A DNA stretch of 64,000 bases from Aphis gossypii (lineage: Eukaryota > Arthropoda > Insecta > Hemiptera > Aphididae), in NCBI RefSeq assembly GCF_020184175.1, contig NC_065533.1:6966695-7030694 (forward strand), written 5' to 3'. The notes under the pieces are model-generated. The model did not search any database. It saw only the letters and a list, made by a program, of their open reading frames with translations, and was not told the DNA's origin. Below, in pieces: positions 26,252-38,699 of this stretch; position 1 is the first letter of the stretch, and each line of letters opens with the position of its first letter. A program made the position numbers and the translations under genes.

Positions 26252-29200
26252 TAATATTATGTCGTTTTAAAATAGACGTGCAATTAACCTCTCTTCGCAC
26301 CGGTCTATAGTTAAGAATGCCCGTCCTGTCAATCCTTAAAATCAACAGTCGGAAAACGTCTACCATCCCGCAATAGATTGTTTGTATTACACACAATATT
26401 ATTATGTTATAACTTATTGTTTGTGTACTATAATGAATATTTCTATGTAATTCTAGTTTGGTCTTGATATCCGCGTATTCGTTATAGAATAATAAACTGT
26501 AATAATTTATACGTATATTTTGTCGGTTGCCAACTTCAACGATACCGCATAAAGTGCATTACACACTAGACACAATATATTACTCTATTAAAATCCATGC
26601 CAAAAGTTAGTAATCTATTACAGTAATACCCACACAAAGTATGAACAACTACCAACATTTCGTGGTTCGTTTACCTGTCAACATCACGTGCATACATTTT
26701 ATTTATTTGGTTTTCTTTTAAAAAATTTTTTTTTTTTAAATATCGCACTAAATTGTCAATACTGATCATAAGCTGATATTAAAACTATAAATCTATATCT
26801 TTCTATAATCCATAAAATTATTCAGTAGTCATTTCGTATTATCATTCTCTTGATAGAGACAGAACATTTTTATTTTTACTTGATTAATATTTATTTATCA
26901 TAAAAATTAAATGACATGACATTTGATCTATCAGAAACTCTGATACCCAACATTTTCATAACTATATATAAAAAAAAAGTGGCTGAATGGCAATTTAGAC
27001 TTTGAGTAATAATCTAGAATTAATTAGAATTAATTTTATAACATCGTCATAATGATATGTTTCATATAATAATAAATTTAACACACAATATAAAATACAT
27101 TATAATATTACTTTGCCTATTTAATAGTCTTTTAATTTTTTATAGGTCAATAGATCAGGGACTTAAATTATAGGATTAAAATAATTAGTGAGATGAAAAA
27201 AATCAATTACTCAAATACTATAGCTGATTTAATTATTGTTAGAAAAAAACCTATTTTAAAATTTTAATTGTATGACTTAGCTTTGACTACGAGTTAATCA
27301 CTGTAATATAATGATCAGTCTAAATTTATCGTGTTTAGTAAATGATTATATCCTGTATATTACTCAACTAAGGGTTGTTGTATACATTATTAAATGGTAA
27401 GGTGAAATTAAGTCAATATATTAAATAAACACGTGAAAAGCTTCTCACCCTTCCAACAAAATCATCGTTACTCGCAACACATTTTCGCATAATATCTTTG
27501 ATACAATATTAGTGTTATCTTAATTTGTTGTGTTAATCTTATTTCCCCCATATAAGTCATTTCAAATCTTAATAATAATATAATTTAATGTTAATATGCA
27601 TAATATGTGCTATAAATACTTATAATATGATTTCTCAACATAAAATAATAATACTATAAGTTTCACAGATTGGATACTGCAGAGTACTTACATTTTTTCT
27701 CATATACATACACAGTAATTCTTCATTATAATAGTGTAACTTTATACATCGCGAAGCGATAATCAAAACTGTTTACAGAGATTTTATATTTGTATCCATC
27801 GTGTATATTTATAATATGTACGCATGATGCATACAAATGAACATGTGTTTACTGTAATCGATTTAATGTATACTGTTAGAGCGTCATCATGATAATTAAA
27901 AAAGGTGTTGACGTAGAATTGAAATCCATTAATCCATTACCATTCGTTCTACCGATATGAAATTTTATAGTATTAACATACGCTGACTAAACCGTGATAA
28001 ATTTTTACATGTATTCACTGGACACGAACAATAAATTATAATAGATAGACTTGAAGACGAAATTCTTTAGAATAAACATTCAAAAATCGAGTTTTTTTTA
28101 AATATACAATATATTTTACGAACATGTATATTATATACGCGGTAAAGACTTAACCGTCTACAACAAAAATAGGTTTCAAGTATTAACTAGTTTAATAGTA
28201 TTGGATATCTCCTGTAAAAAAAAAAAAAAAAATGTTTTTAATTGGGTGACGTCTGTTGTAAAACAGTGATTAAAACCCATATTTTTACACTTAAAAAAAT
28301 GTTGATTTGTTTTTTTAAATAGCACGGGTTTAGAATCGCGACAGTTTTACGACTGTTGAACGTTGTCTCTTTTTCTATTCAATTAATTAAAACAGCTGTT
28401 AGTTATTAGTAATAACTTATTACTATACACGTCATGTATTTATTGCACTGGTTCTATATTTGTATAGTTGAATTCATGTGTGCTTATAAGATTATCGACT
28501 TGAAGCTGGTACGAAATGCCTAACGCATCAGGAATGAACCTCACATCGCGTAAATCTATAACCACGAAAGGCTTAAATACATCTAATGAATATATTCTAA
28601 AATAATGTACTATATACCACTCGGTAAAGTATACCTGAATATACGGTTTACGATGTCGTCGTCTAGACGATGAACGCATTATTACCTAAGTGGTTTTGTC
28701 TTTGGATTTTGTTGCACTTGCTACATAATAATATGTACACAAGCGTTGAAGTCTTATCATCTATAAAATTATATTTTTATACATAACACGGTGATGCATT
28801 CGAATAGACTGTTTATTATCGATTGTGCATTCAACTGACTCAAAATTGGTCAAATCTAAATCTTAGGTTCATTTTGCGAATTGTTACTTGGTTACAATTA
28901 TCCAACTCAAATCCGACCCAGGTGCTACCACATTTAATACCACCACTACCAAACATTACTAAATATGGTTTTGCATAATTAATTTATTATTAAGCACTTA
29001 CAGTAAAGTTGAGTTTACATTGATATGGTAGAGTGTTTGATATAGTAAAATGACAGAGTTAGTAATTCACTATTACTAGCACATAATATAAACGCTCGTC
29101 GCTCAGTGGTAGTATAAGTATACAACTTTAGATAGTAATTGTTAAAGTAGAATATATTATCACTGTGAACTATTTTCCTTTGTAGCCACTCATCTTCATT

Positions 29201-32200
29201 CAACGCTACCAGATACTTTTTAACTTAAACAAACCACTCAAAATTAGTAAAATAGAATAAATGGGAAAAATAGTAGGTCAGTGTACTCTACGAAGTAATT
29301 TAACGATGTATACCCAGCTTAAAGGTGGTTATTGAAGAATATTGCGGGGCAGAGGAGTAGGCTAAGCCCCTTAGAACTTATTCAAATCCAACCACCATAA
29401 GGAAAGTTAAATACATTATTAAATTAAGTGTTGTATATCTGTATATTATTTTAAACCGTATTTCCTATTAAAGGCCCTCAAAGTAGGTATAAAACTAACA
29501 AACAGATAATTAAGAGAGTTTCTACACAATATATTAGTTATAATATAATATAAAGTTTTAACAACTTGAAATATTTCCAAATAAATTAGTTTTATTCCAA
29601 TGGCATTTTGATGATTTATAATCTATATAGTATAATTTTTATATATATACAATGTATATTGTATATATATTATTATATTATATGTATATTATATATAATT
29701 TTCTATGATCGGTCCTATTATAATATATTAAGAAATTTAAAATGTATAAAAAATAGTTGGGAAGAACTGAGAAATAATAATTTCTAATTAAAGGTAGTTC
29801 ATTTTAAATGTCTACACTCACTATTTTAAAAAGTCTTAAGATTTTTTTTAAAATTTAATTTGATATTATTGCAGAAAACTTTATTGAATATTATAAGGTA
29901 CAAAACGTGTTTATAGGATTAAATAAGAGTTTATCTGGAACACATTCCATACAGTCATTAAAAAAATATCAAATTTAATTCTAAACGTTTATGTATAGTA
30001 TTGTAGTCATAAATAGATTCTGAAAAAAGTAATTATATCGCTTTATAGGTAAGTGTCTTATTTGAACTGTGTAATCATAATATATAATATGAACCGTATA
30101 TCATTAACACCACTTCTATATTATGGGGTTCATGCGGTTTATAACTTTAGGTTTGCCGAACCACTTGAGTTTGGTGACACAAGGGTGTTGATAAATTCAT
30201 CGTCAAAGACAGGTCTGAGAGGATATAATCACTAAAATTAGTAATAAACTCATCAAAGCAAAACTTGTTTAGTTTATTTTAGTTGTATTCATTCTATTTA
30301 ATATAGTTACCATAAAATATGACAGTATTATCTGAACTCTTTAAAGTATAATATATCGCATTAAACTCCGCACAGACAAATAAAAAAAACCATTTGATTT
30401 TTACATCATACTTTTTGTTTTACGATTATACAACAACATACGAGTATAATATAATAACATACTATAATGCCGTCCAGTACCACGATTACTATGCAGCTCA
30501 TTAAAGAATCAAAATTAAAAATCAATAATCATTAAGTATAAAGAACATCGTAAAAATTACAATAGAAATGAGACATTTAATAAGTACGTGTACTGTGTGT
30601 ATAAAAATTAATTTCAATCGACACTTATATATTTTTCAATCATTAAAAAGAAAAACAATTTTTATTTATTTATTGGAAAATTACTATGAGATAATACTAT
30701 ACAGTCTAAAATATGTGAATTTAATAATTTATGAATTATAACGAGTTCTATGAAATTTAAAAATAAATTAAACGTATTGTACTATAATATAGTTAATTGT
30801 TATTATTTCTGATTGCTATTGATTTAGAGTTTAAAAAGTTAATTGAAGATATCAAATATTTTATTTGCTTATTACATTATAATAATTTCTCAAATAACTT
30901 AGTTTAATGAAGATAATTTTATTGAGAAACCAACACATCATTCTACAATCAAAACATAATTATTTCCGCTCAAAATTTAAAATAAGAATTTAATATAACT
31001 AAGTTGTAACAAAAACAAATATGAGTATCAATAAATATCTCAAAAATAACAATTATTTAATAATTCACAGTCAAACAATAAAAATATCTTTGATTTATTG
31101 AAACGTCGAAGAAACAACACTCGGACCATTAAATTTTATATTATACGATATTTGCATATCCTAAACATATAATATTATGATTTAAATAATTGATGTTGCA
31201 TATTCTTGACATTTTTTTTTCCAATCAGTTTTATATGTATAGATATAATATACTGTATTTGTATATATTTGCGTAAAATTCAATAGAACTTACTAATATG
31301 TTAATGTATTTATCGTGCTATAATGTTTTATAATCTTTTTATATTTTAAATGGGATTATTTTTATTTAGTTCACAACGTATAAATAAACAGAATTAATAA
31401 TTGAAATTCTACCCTAAAAAATAAAAAAGATGAATAGTATTTATTATTCTTCAACATAATATTATATATCATATAAAATATCTATACAAGCTGACTTTTC
31501 TTGGGAAAATATAGATAAATATAAAATACTGCACTATGTAGGTGTATAATTATCATTGATGTACTCATTTTGAACTAATTTGACTTATCACCTGTGGTGA
31601 GTAAGAAAAAGCACTCGGTATATTTTTTAACATGATTAATACTATTCTTCAAATTTTCTTGATTTTTCTAATTTTTAACAAAATCAGTTGAGTATTTTGT
31701 GAGTAAATAAATGAGTTACAAACACAAATTCATTTTTATGTATGGTATAATTACTGTAAATAGATTTTCTATACAAAAATATCACTAATGACAAACCCTA
31801 TATTTTAACATAACTATATTTGATTTTTAGAAAAAAAACGAAATTTATGTGAGCACATAAATAGGAGTTGGTAAACTAAGCTATAAACTCTACCCGAATT
31901 TCAAGGAATAAGTGTATGAAATGTTGTGACAATTCTACCAGTAGTTGTCAAGTCAATAAACTAAATACAAACGTACATTCATTTTACATACAATGTATGT
32001 ATAATGTATATACATTTTAGATTCTGTGTAAAATAAGGTACTATTAATCTTGCTAGGATAATAGTGTGCTTTTTCATAAAAGATTTACAAATTATTAATT
32101 TTACAAGGTTTTTCTGATTCTCTATTATATAATAACTAAGCTCATGTAAATACAATATTATATTTTTATACCTGAGTTAAAATTTATGGAATGTAATACA

Positions 32201-34100
32201 AATTAAATGATACAAACATGATTCAGAAAAATATATTTCTACTGTAGGTACAAGGTTTTGAGAAATATAATTGGTGCTCTAGGTGTCACGAACTTGAATT
32301 CAGTTCCCCTTTTGAACAAAAAACTCTATTATATATCGTGTATGGACTACTGGTGTTATTATGAATGTAGTATGTGGTCTACCTTTAAATTAACGATCTA
32401 CTAAAATGAAAATATACCTACATCTATGACTCAAATATACTCGAATATATTCATATAAAAATTATACGTCCTAATCATAAAATTACCATACATAACCTAT
32501 ATGGATGATATTACCAAAATAATACTTCCTTGTTATACTATTTTTGTGGTACATATAAAGTATTACAAAATACAGAAAGTTGTAATTATTGTAATGTAAT
32601 TTAAAATAACTAAATATTTTTAAATTTAAATAAAAATAAACATTATTTGTTCGTCTCATTTTAATACCAATAAGACATTCTAAAAAAAAAATATAATATA
32701 TAATACGAACCAACATTTTCCAAATTGTATGTGACACAATACGATGAACTCCGCTATGGATTTTTTCTTATACTTTAAAATCCTGAGCAAAGCGATGAAT
32801 GCAATGATTTTATAACAAGGTTTTTTTCTTTTTTTGTCTGTTATTGCTTTTTTTTCCTTCTGAGACAGTAAAAATGCTTTGATTTTCTATCTTGGGAACG
32901 GTTTCTGGTAAAAAATTTGATCTTGTTGATACTTTGAGGAAATCAACAACTTATAGTATATTTAAAAATATCAAGAAAAAATAAGGTAAAAAGAGATTGT
33001 TTATGCAAAACTAATATTAGACAAAGATACAAAATCAGTTTTAGTAAAAAATAAATGAAATCCTTAATATTCATACCTGAGGTATGAAAAGATAATACAA
33101 AGTTACTTATAAGCTGTGAGTACACAAATTAAAAAGTATTAAAAATAATTAGTATATGGTTATAATATTTTTTATTAGAATTTAAAAATAGAAGCTAATC
33201 AAAATCACGAAATTTTTTTAAAACCATTTGTAGTTCATAATTTGTAAAATATGCAGTATTTACATATATTTAAGATTAAATGTAATGCGAAGTTCCTCAT
33301 AAAGTTATAAACTTGTTTTATTTTAATTAAAAACGTAAATCTACAAATGTTTTTTATGAAAATCTGAAGTACTTTAAATTTTCACCAAATGATTAAATAA
33401 TTATATTATAATTTTAAACGTGCTTTATTTGTTTTAATAGTTCAAATATTTGTAAACATTTGAGATATTCAATTATTATTATTTTTTTTTTCTTATCTAT
33501 AAATATGTGTAAAAAAAATGCTCGCTTAATCAAAAACAGGGACAATTAAAATAAAAATATATGCTAAGTTTTATTAGTTAGTAGTTAATCGTTTTAAAAC
33601 TATTTAAGATTCATAAACATTCGAAATTCATATTTTACAAAATTTGTCCAAACAATAAATAAATAATTTTGTGGTTAAAAAAATTTAATAAGTAGGTACA
33701 CGAGTATCAAACTTTTATAGTTAAGGCTTTAAAATTTAATGAACAAGTACTTACTTATAATTATTTAATTGAAAATTTCTAAAAAATATACACACAATTT
33801 TTTTTTAATTGAACAAAATTAGATGTATTTACAAAAAATAATTATTTTTTTATAATAATAAAATGTAATTTAAAAATATTATTTGTGGGCATTGAGTTTT
33901 TAACGTATATTACTAGTATTATATTTTGTATACTCAAAATTTTTTTAAAATGTGTTTGATAATAATAAATTTAATTTACTGTACCATAGTAAATTAAATT
34001 ACTTTGATAGCAAATAGCAATTTAAATATATGCTATAGTCATAAATAAATCTGTAATAATCATAAATTATAGGCTGGTCATTTTTCAGAATCATTAATTT
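26252..34100. other. Long AT-rich intergenic stretch
   Basis: No gene is supportable with confidence. A minus-strand frame at 28,440-28,679 has a more protein-like composition but no recognised family. An AT palindrome lies at about 29,648-29,676 (TATATATACAAT ... ATTGTATATATA). Frames at 29,015, 32,483 and 32,943 (-) and 30,053 (+) are AT-biased and unsupported. Confidence 0.5.
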
Positions 34101-34104
34101 TCAT

Positions 34105-34205
34105 GTGCAATAATTGATTATTGAATTCAAATTCAACACATATTACATTACAATAACTTACTCGTCAATTACGAAGAACATTTTCGAAATCTACTATAAA
34201 ACAGG
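34105..34205 (+). repeat. Dispersed repeat, copy 1 (diverged)
   Basis: ATTATTGAATTCAAATTCAA followed by ACATATTACATTACA and TACTCG aligns with the repeat copies near 36,760 and 50,025. It is the most diverged and shortest of the three. It is non-coding. Confidence 0.4.
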
Positions 34206-34257
34206 TCAGGAAGCTGCTTTCCCCCTTTATTCGATATTGTATTTATTAAAATTTATA

Positions 34258-34606
34258 TCTCTTTATATATATAATTATCCGGTCACAGTGTTTGTGGTCG
34301 AAACCCTCTAAAGTGACTTGACCGATTACCATGAAATTGTTCGTATATATATTTGGTAGGCCTGAGAATAGGTCGTTAAGTATTTTTAAAAAGGAAAGGT
34401 CCCACCACGGTAGCAGCTAAACAGGGATTTTAAGATTTACGATGGAAGTATTTGTTTATAAATGGTTGCTATTGGTTTTTAATAATAATAATTAGTTGTA
34501 ATAATAAAGTGGTGAAATTGATTATGGTGTGCAAAAAAAGTGAATAAAATTAAAAATAATCCGTACAATAGTTTTTACGAGCAACCAAGTGCACGGTTAC
34601 AGCTAG
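34258..34606 (+). mobile_element. Helitron-like non-autonomous element
   Basis: The element begins A|TCTCTTTATATATATA and ends GGTTACAGCTAG|T. That fits Helitron rules: 5' TC, 3' CTRR, insertion between A and T, and no target duplication. Internal sequence (GTGACTTGACCGATTACCAT and GAAATT) resembles the 5' part of common insect Helitron-like repeats. There is no Rep/helicase coding capacity. The 3' hairpin is not clear by eye. It sits 315 bp upstream of the ATG at 34,922, so it could supply promoter or 5' UTR sequence to that gene. The frame 34,540-34,830 runs across its 3' boundary and is not real. Confidence 0.5.
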
Positions 34607-34921
34607 TATTTTATAAATTCTTATTATTGAAGTACTCGTATAATAAACATATAATATCACGAAATGCGAGTTTATATTTTCTTTTATTTACGCGTGTCGG
34701 TTATTATTATATAATACCTTATTATCATGATGACTATAATACTGTGTTATTTGGCTTTAAAAATATATTTTTGCATTTAGCAACACTATATTTTAATAAA
34801 AACATTAAATTATTTTTTTTTATTTTATAACTTTTGTATTGTTAATGAGTTGTGTTTTATTTAATTTTGTATATTTATAAAAAATTATTCCCACTTTTAT
34901 GTTGGGTTTTAAAGTTACAGT

Positions 34922-37402
34922 ATGACTTCCATCAGTGAAACCAATGATAAAACATCAACAAGAAAACACAATCCAACAGATGACGAAGACGTCACATTTT
35001 TTTTCTTTTACGATTTAGTTAAGCAATTAATTTTAAAACGTAATGATATCGGAGGTAAATTATATTATAATGATACTAGAACAGGTGTTATTTTTACTGA
35101 TAAACTCATAATTAAATACTGGTTTTAATATTGATCTTGCAACTTTTTTTGAAGTTAAAATAAATCAAGTCTTCTCAACTATATAGTTAATAGTTAAGTA
35201 CATATATACTTTAAGTATTCAGCCTTTTTACTTTTATAATACAATATTCCTCGTTTTTGTATATGTTTAAATGAATAAAATTTAAAAATCAGCTAAATTT
35301 ATTATATAAAAACGCTATTGACTCTCAAACTTATTATTAAAAAACGGGGAATAAAGTAATTATGGAGTAATCATGAGTAATGCATATGCAGAAGTAATAT
35401 CTACCCAATTAATAAACCTCGTTGTTTAGGTTTTAATATTCAGTTCATTAATTGTATGGTTCCAATCTAACTTCCAAATATAAATTGAAAAATTGAACAT
35501 GACTTGTATAAATTATAGGTACTTTTTATTCACTAATATAATAATATTTTAGATGCTAGTGTATTATCAAGTTGGTTGAAAGTGTTGGAACAGAATAAAA
35601 ATAAAACAGTGCGAAATGAATACATAAAACTTATGACTTTGGCATTGCAATATACAGATCCAATCTGTCCATTTAAAGATCCTCCTCCTGATACGATTGA
35701 TCCTTTAGAAAATGGAGTAAAATGAATCGTAAGTCGTATATTTAATACTCAAAGTATGAAATGTCCACAGGTGATCGAAATGGCGAAGAAATTCTTAAAT
35801 AAAGAAGGAACTGCGACGTGTATTGGAGATAATGAATACGATATTGCGGAAACTTATCCAACAATTAGCACAGCAATGTCCAACAATAAATGCCAATATG
35901 CTTCATATCAAGTAATACCAAATGTGGGTGTTCAGTGTTATTATGCCTTTTCAGATGAACCCATGTATAATTGGTCATTATCATCAAAAATAAAAATCCC
36001 TAAGAGTGGTCCTCATGCCACGGACGTTGAATGGGAAAGGGCACTAGCGGGTATTAAGTTACAATTGGTCACACTAAGCACAGACAATTTAAAACCTCCA
36101 AATGCCCCAAAAAATATCACAGTGAAAGAGTAAGACTTTCTTTTAGTAAGATGTATATTAAAGAGTACGATTATGATTTTTAATATGTGTTTTTGATATA
36201 TAATCGACAGTGACGTGAGCGAAATCAAAAGATCAGTTGTTTCTGGCAACAGCCGGGTTTCTAAGAAAAAGTAATTTGGCTATATCATTTTATAAATGCC
36301 CTAAATTATGTATTTATGTGTAAGATATAATATGACTTATCGACACATTTATATATTATTTTAATATACGTATTGATTTAGTATTAATGTACTTTTAGAT
36401 AATAAAAACAAATGCAGCCTAATGTTATTTTCACAAAATATTTTGCTTTTTGTATTATAAAGTATTTATAGTGTGAAATGAAGTTATAAAAAAAATCTAA
36501 AACCTATTATACTTTGTATGTATTCGTATTTTAATTTTTTTTAATAAAAATATAACGACTTATTATATTTTATAAAGGTATTTATAAGAATAATGTTCGA
36601 ATAATTTGAATCATTTCCATTTCTTAAGACTAAATTTTATAATTGAATGACAAAAAAAAATAATAAAAGCAATATTTTCTTAAAAAGTTATATGAACTGA
36701 ATAATAATTTTAATAAAATAAATAAGTCACTATATTAGCTATACAAAAAAATATATAAATATACTTAGTGATATAAGATTTCTACACAAAATTGTTTTTC
36801 GTATACAATGATATATTATTGAATTCAAATTTAACGTGCTCATAATAGTGACCCACTCGATAGCCATTGTACAAGACAGCGTTACCGATTGACCAACCTA
36901 TTAATTATATTTAAGTTGAACTATAATATGAACATCGACTAGATAATATCATATTATCATAATAATTATTATAAACCATTTTTTAGTCATTTACTTAGTC
37001 AATTGCTTTGTATACATTATCCTAACACTAAATAAATGTATTATTATTGTTATTATTAATAGATCAGATAGATTAAAAGAAAGCGAAAAAACTTCAGTTG
37101 TATGCAATGTAATGAACATAGAACAACAAAACCGAAATATTTCCGAAGTATTCGTATGGAATGATGCTAGTTTATTGACTGGAGAGATGAGACTTGGCGC
37201 AGAAGAGTGTTCTGATCGAAAAATTGATACTCAAGTTAAGACACAAACAGAACTCGACAAAATAGCATTTAATGCTTATGATATACTTTATCCTGGCGAT
37301 TTCATGATAAAAGTAGTACAGTCTGTTATAAACGATATAATTCCAACGAAAACAAACGATGTTACAGAAACTGATGATAAAAGTATAGTATTATGTAATT
37401 AA
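34922..37402 (+). CDS. Five-exon gene, DUF4485-like protein of 351 residues
   Basis: Exons: 34,922-35,054; 35,553-35,716; 35,771-36,129; 36,211-36,270; 37,063-37,402. All four introns are GT-AG (ggtaaat/ttttag; gtaaaa/ccacag; gtaaga/cgacag; gtaatt/taatag). Splice phases agree at every junction (1, 0, 2, 2), giving one frame from ATG to TAA. Intron 2 is only 54 bp; intron 4 is 792 bp and holds a dispersed repeat. An acidic start (residues 1-25) is followed by a domain at about 25-100: FFFFYDLVKQLIL, then SSWLKVLEQ, then RNEYIKLMTLAL, then a PF-x-DPPP end. This order (acidic/Phe strand, W-L-x-x-L, RN-x-Y-x-x-L, PF-x-x-PPP) fits DUF4485, found in CEP112-type centrosomal proteins. The middle (about 100-220) is Cys/Tyr-containing and not recognised. 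A basic Ser/Lys stretch (about 220-250) precedes an acidic C-terminus. There is no signal peptide or membrane segment, so it is probably intracellular. The exon model is well supported, the domain call moderate, the cellular role unknown. Confidence 0.8.
36750..36900 (+). repeat. Dispersed repeat, copy 2 (inside intron 4)
   Basis: Shares with the copy near 50,025 the series TTAGTGATATA, TTGTTTTTCGTATACAATGA (or a close variant), TATATTATTGAATTCAAATT and TAACGTGCTCATAATAGTGA. It lies wholly within the last intron of the 34,922-37,402 gene and is in the same orientation as copies 1 and 3. Confidence 0.6.
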
Positions 37403-37429
37403 TTAAATAAGTATTATTAGTATTTGTAG

Positions 37430-37435
37430 AATAAA
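37430..37435 (+). terminator. Poly(A) signal of the five-exon gene
   Basis: AATAAA lies 28 bp after the TAA at 37,402, at the expected place for the 3' end of that transcript. Confidence 0.6.
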
Positions 37436-38025
37436 AACTATAAGAAAAAAAAAGATACCTATAACATGAGTTCATACATTGTTAGAGAATGTCAAACATA
37501 CATGTACATTCTTTGTCTTCTTATAAAAGTTCAACGTGACAAAATTTGATTTCAGCAAAACCAATTTTCTGTTGTTAACTTTTATACTAAAGTAAATTGA
37601 ATTATCAAATTTATATATATGAGTATATCTGAGTAAACATCACACATTTTAAAACGATCATAGCTCACTTTTAAACTTAAATTGGTATAAAATAAAAGCC
37701 AATGAGATTTCCTAGATAATATTATTACCTTTAAGTTTGATAAAAATTATATCAAAAAAATCTAATATAAAGTTCAATAAGATAAAATTGGTTCTACTGA
37801 ATGCAAAATGTTATTAATTAAAGAATCAAGTTTGAAAAAAAATTAAAACATTTATATATTTAGTAAATTATTGAACTTATAAGAATAATTATAAAGTCAA
37901 ACTAATAAAATATATTTTTTAAATATTTTTTAACTTTGTAGAAACTAAATTGCACACATTTCTTGATAATAAAACATCTCCAAATTCAACTCGTCGTATT
38001 GCATTGATAATAATAATAATAAGAC
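37436..38025 (+). other. Spacer between the two plus-strand genes
   Basis: AT-rich with no frame. Two acceptor-like sites (ACTTTGTAG near 37,940 and CTTTCAG at 38,034) mean that the next gene might have an unseen upstream exon. Confidence 0.4.
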
Positions 38026-38562
38026 ATGCTTTCAGAAGAAAAACAACAACAACCGTCAGCACAGGATGACGGTGGCGGTCATGATGGTTGCACGATTAAA
38101 AATCAACACGAGTGCTCTCAGTCGTACGCGACACGGCAGAGCGCCGGCCACGGGAACGTCAATACGTCGAGTGAAGAACGGCTGACTGCCTTTGACGAGT
38201 CACCATCGGACCGTTCACGGATACAACGGATGTCCAAACCGATTCGCCGACCGTCCGCGTTGAATGCCACTGACTTCTGCACCGGAGGAAACCACAACCG
38301 CGGTAAGGTTCGCAATGCAACCGACGACTGCAAAGTCGTGTTTTCCGGGCACCTTGGTCGGTGCAATGACGACAGGTTTACTGGTGGTGAAACTCGACCG
38401 GCGGATCGTCGTTCAAAAGGTCAGAGCTTCAGAGCGTACCCTGAAAATCTGCCGGCAAGCGTTTCGAGCCTAACCGACCCGAAGTGCGTCAGATTGTTGG
38501 CACAACAATTGTACGTCGGGAGGTCCTTGAAGAGTCGCGACGGCAACTACGAGTCAGACTAA
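38026..38562 (+). CDS. GC-rich 178-residue orphan protein, function unknown
   Basis: This is an uninterrupted frame of 178 codons, the longest in the window, with a stop (TAA) two codons before the ATG and AATAAA 55 bp after the stop. GC content is far above the flanks, consistent with codon selection or foreign/processed origin. The product is hydrophilic and rich in Ser, Arg, Asp, Gly, Gln and Asn (start MLSEEKQQQPSAQDDGGGHD; end RSLKSRDGNYESD). It has no membrane segment, no signal peptide and no domain I recognise, so it is probably largely disordered. Cysteines (7) are spread without a zinc-finger pattern. High GC also opens overlapping frames at 38,118-38,366 (-) and 38,264-38,473 (+), which I regard as shadows. 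Alternatives are the terminal exon of a longer gene starting after an acceptor near 38,034 or 38,063, a gene that has lost its frame, or a transposon relic. Confidence 0.5.
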   Translation: MLSEEKQQQPSAQDDGGGHDGCTIKNQHECSQSYATRQSAGHGNVNTSSEERLTAFDESPSDRSRIQRMSKPIRRPSALNATDFCTGGNHNRGKVRNATDDCKVVFSGHLGRCNDDRFTGGETRPADRRSKGQSFRAYPENLPASVSSLTDPKCVRLLAQQLYVGRSLKSRDGNYESD

Positions 38563-38616
38563 TCTCCACCGTCAGGCTTGTAGACGCGTGTGATCATCCA
38601 CAATCAGAGTAATGAC

Positions 38617-38622
38617 AATAAA
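38617..38622 (+). terminator. Poly(A) signal after the 38,026 frame
   Basis: AATAAA sits 55 bp past the stop. A second (GGAATAAAACG) follows about 30 bp later. Both fit a 3' end on the plus strand. Confidence 0.45.
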
Positions 38623-38699
38623 AGCTATCTGTTATTATATTTTGTCGGAATAAAACGTGTAAACGGGTCGTCGTCGCCCCCGAAAAAATTTTAAATGCC

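Noticed and set aside
29340..29400. tRNA- or SINE-like box B (TTATTCAAATCCAA)
   Set aside because: No cloverleaf stems or A box could be paired; similar words are common in this composition.
30053..30235. Plus-strand 60-codon frame containing a less AT-biased stretch
   Set aside because: It is short, without family, splice or poly(A) support.
34540..34830. Plus-strand 96-codon frame upstream of the five-exon gene
   Set aside because: It crosses the 3' boundary of the Helitron-like element and has AT-driven composition.
36013..36249. Minus-strand 78-codon frame
   Set aside because: It overlaps exons 3-4 and intron 3 of the phase-consistent plus-strand gene.
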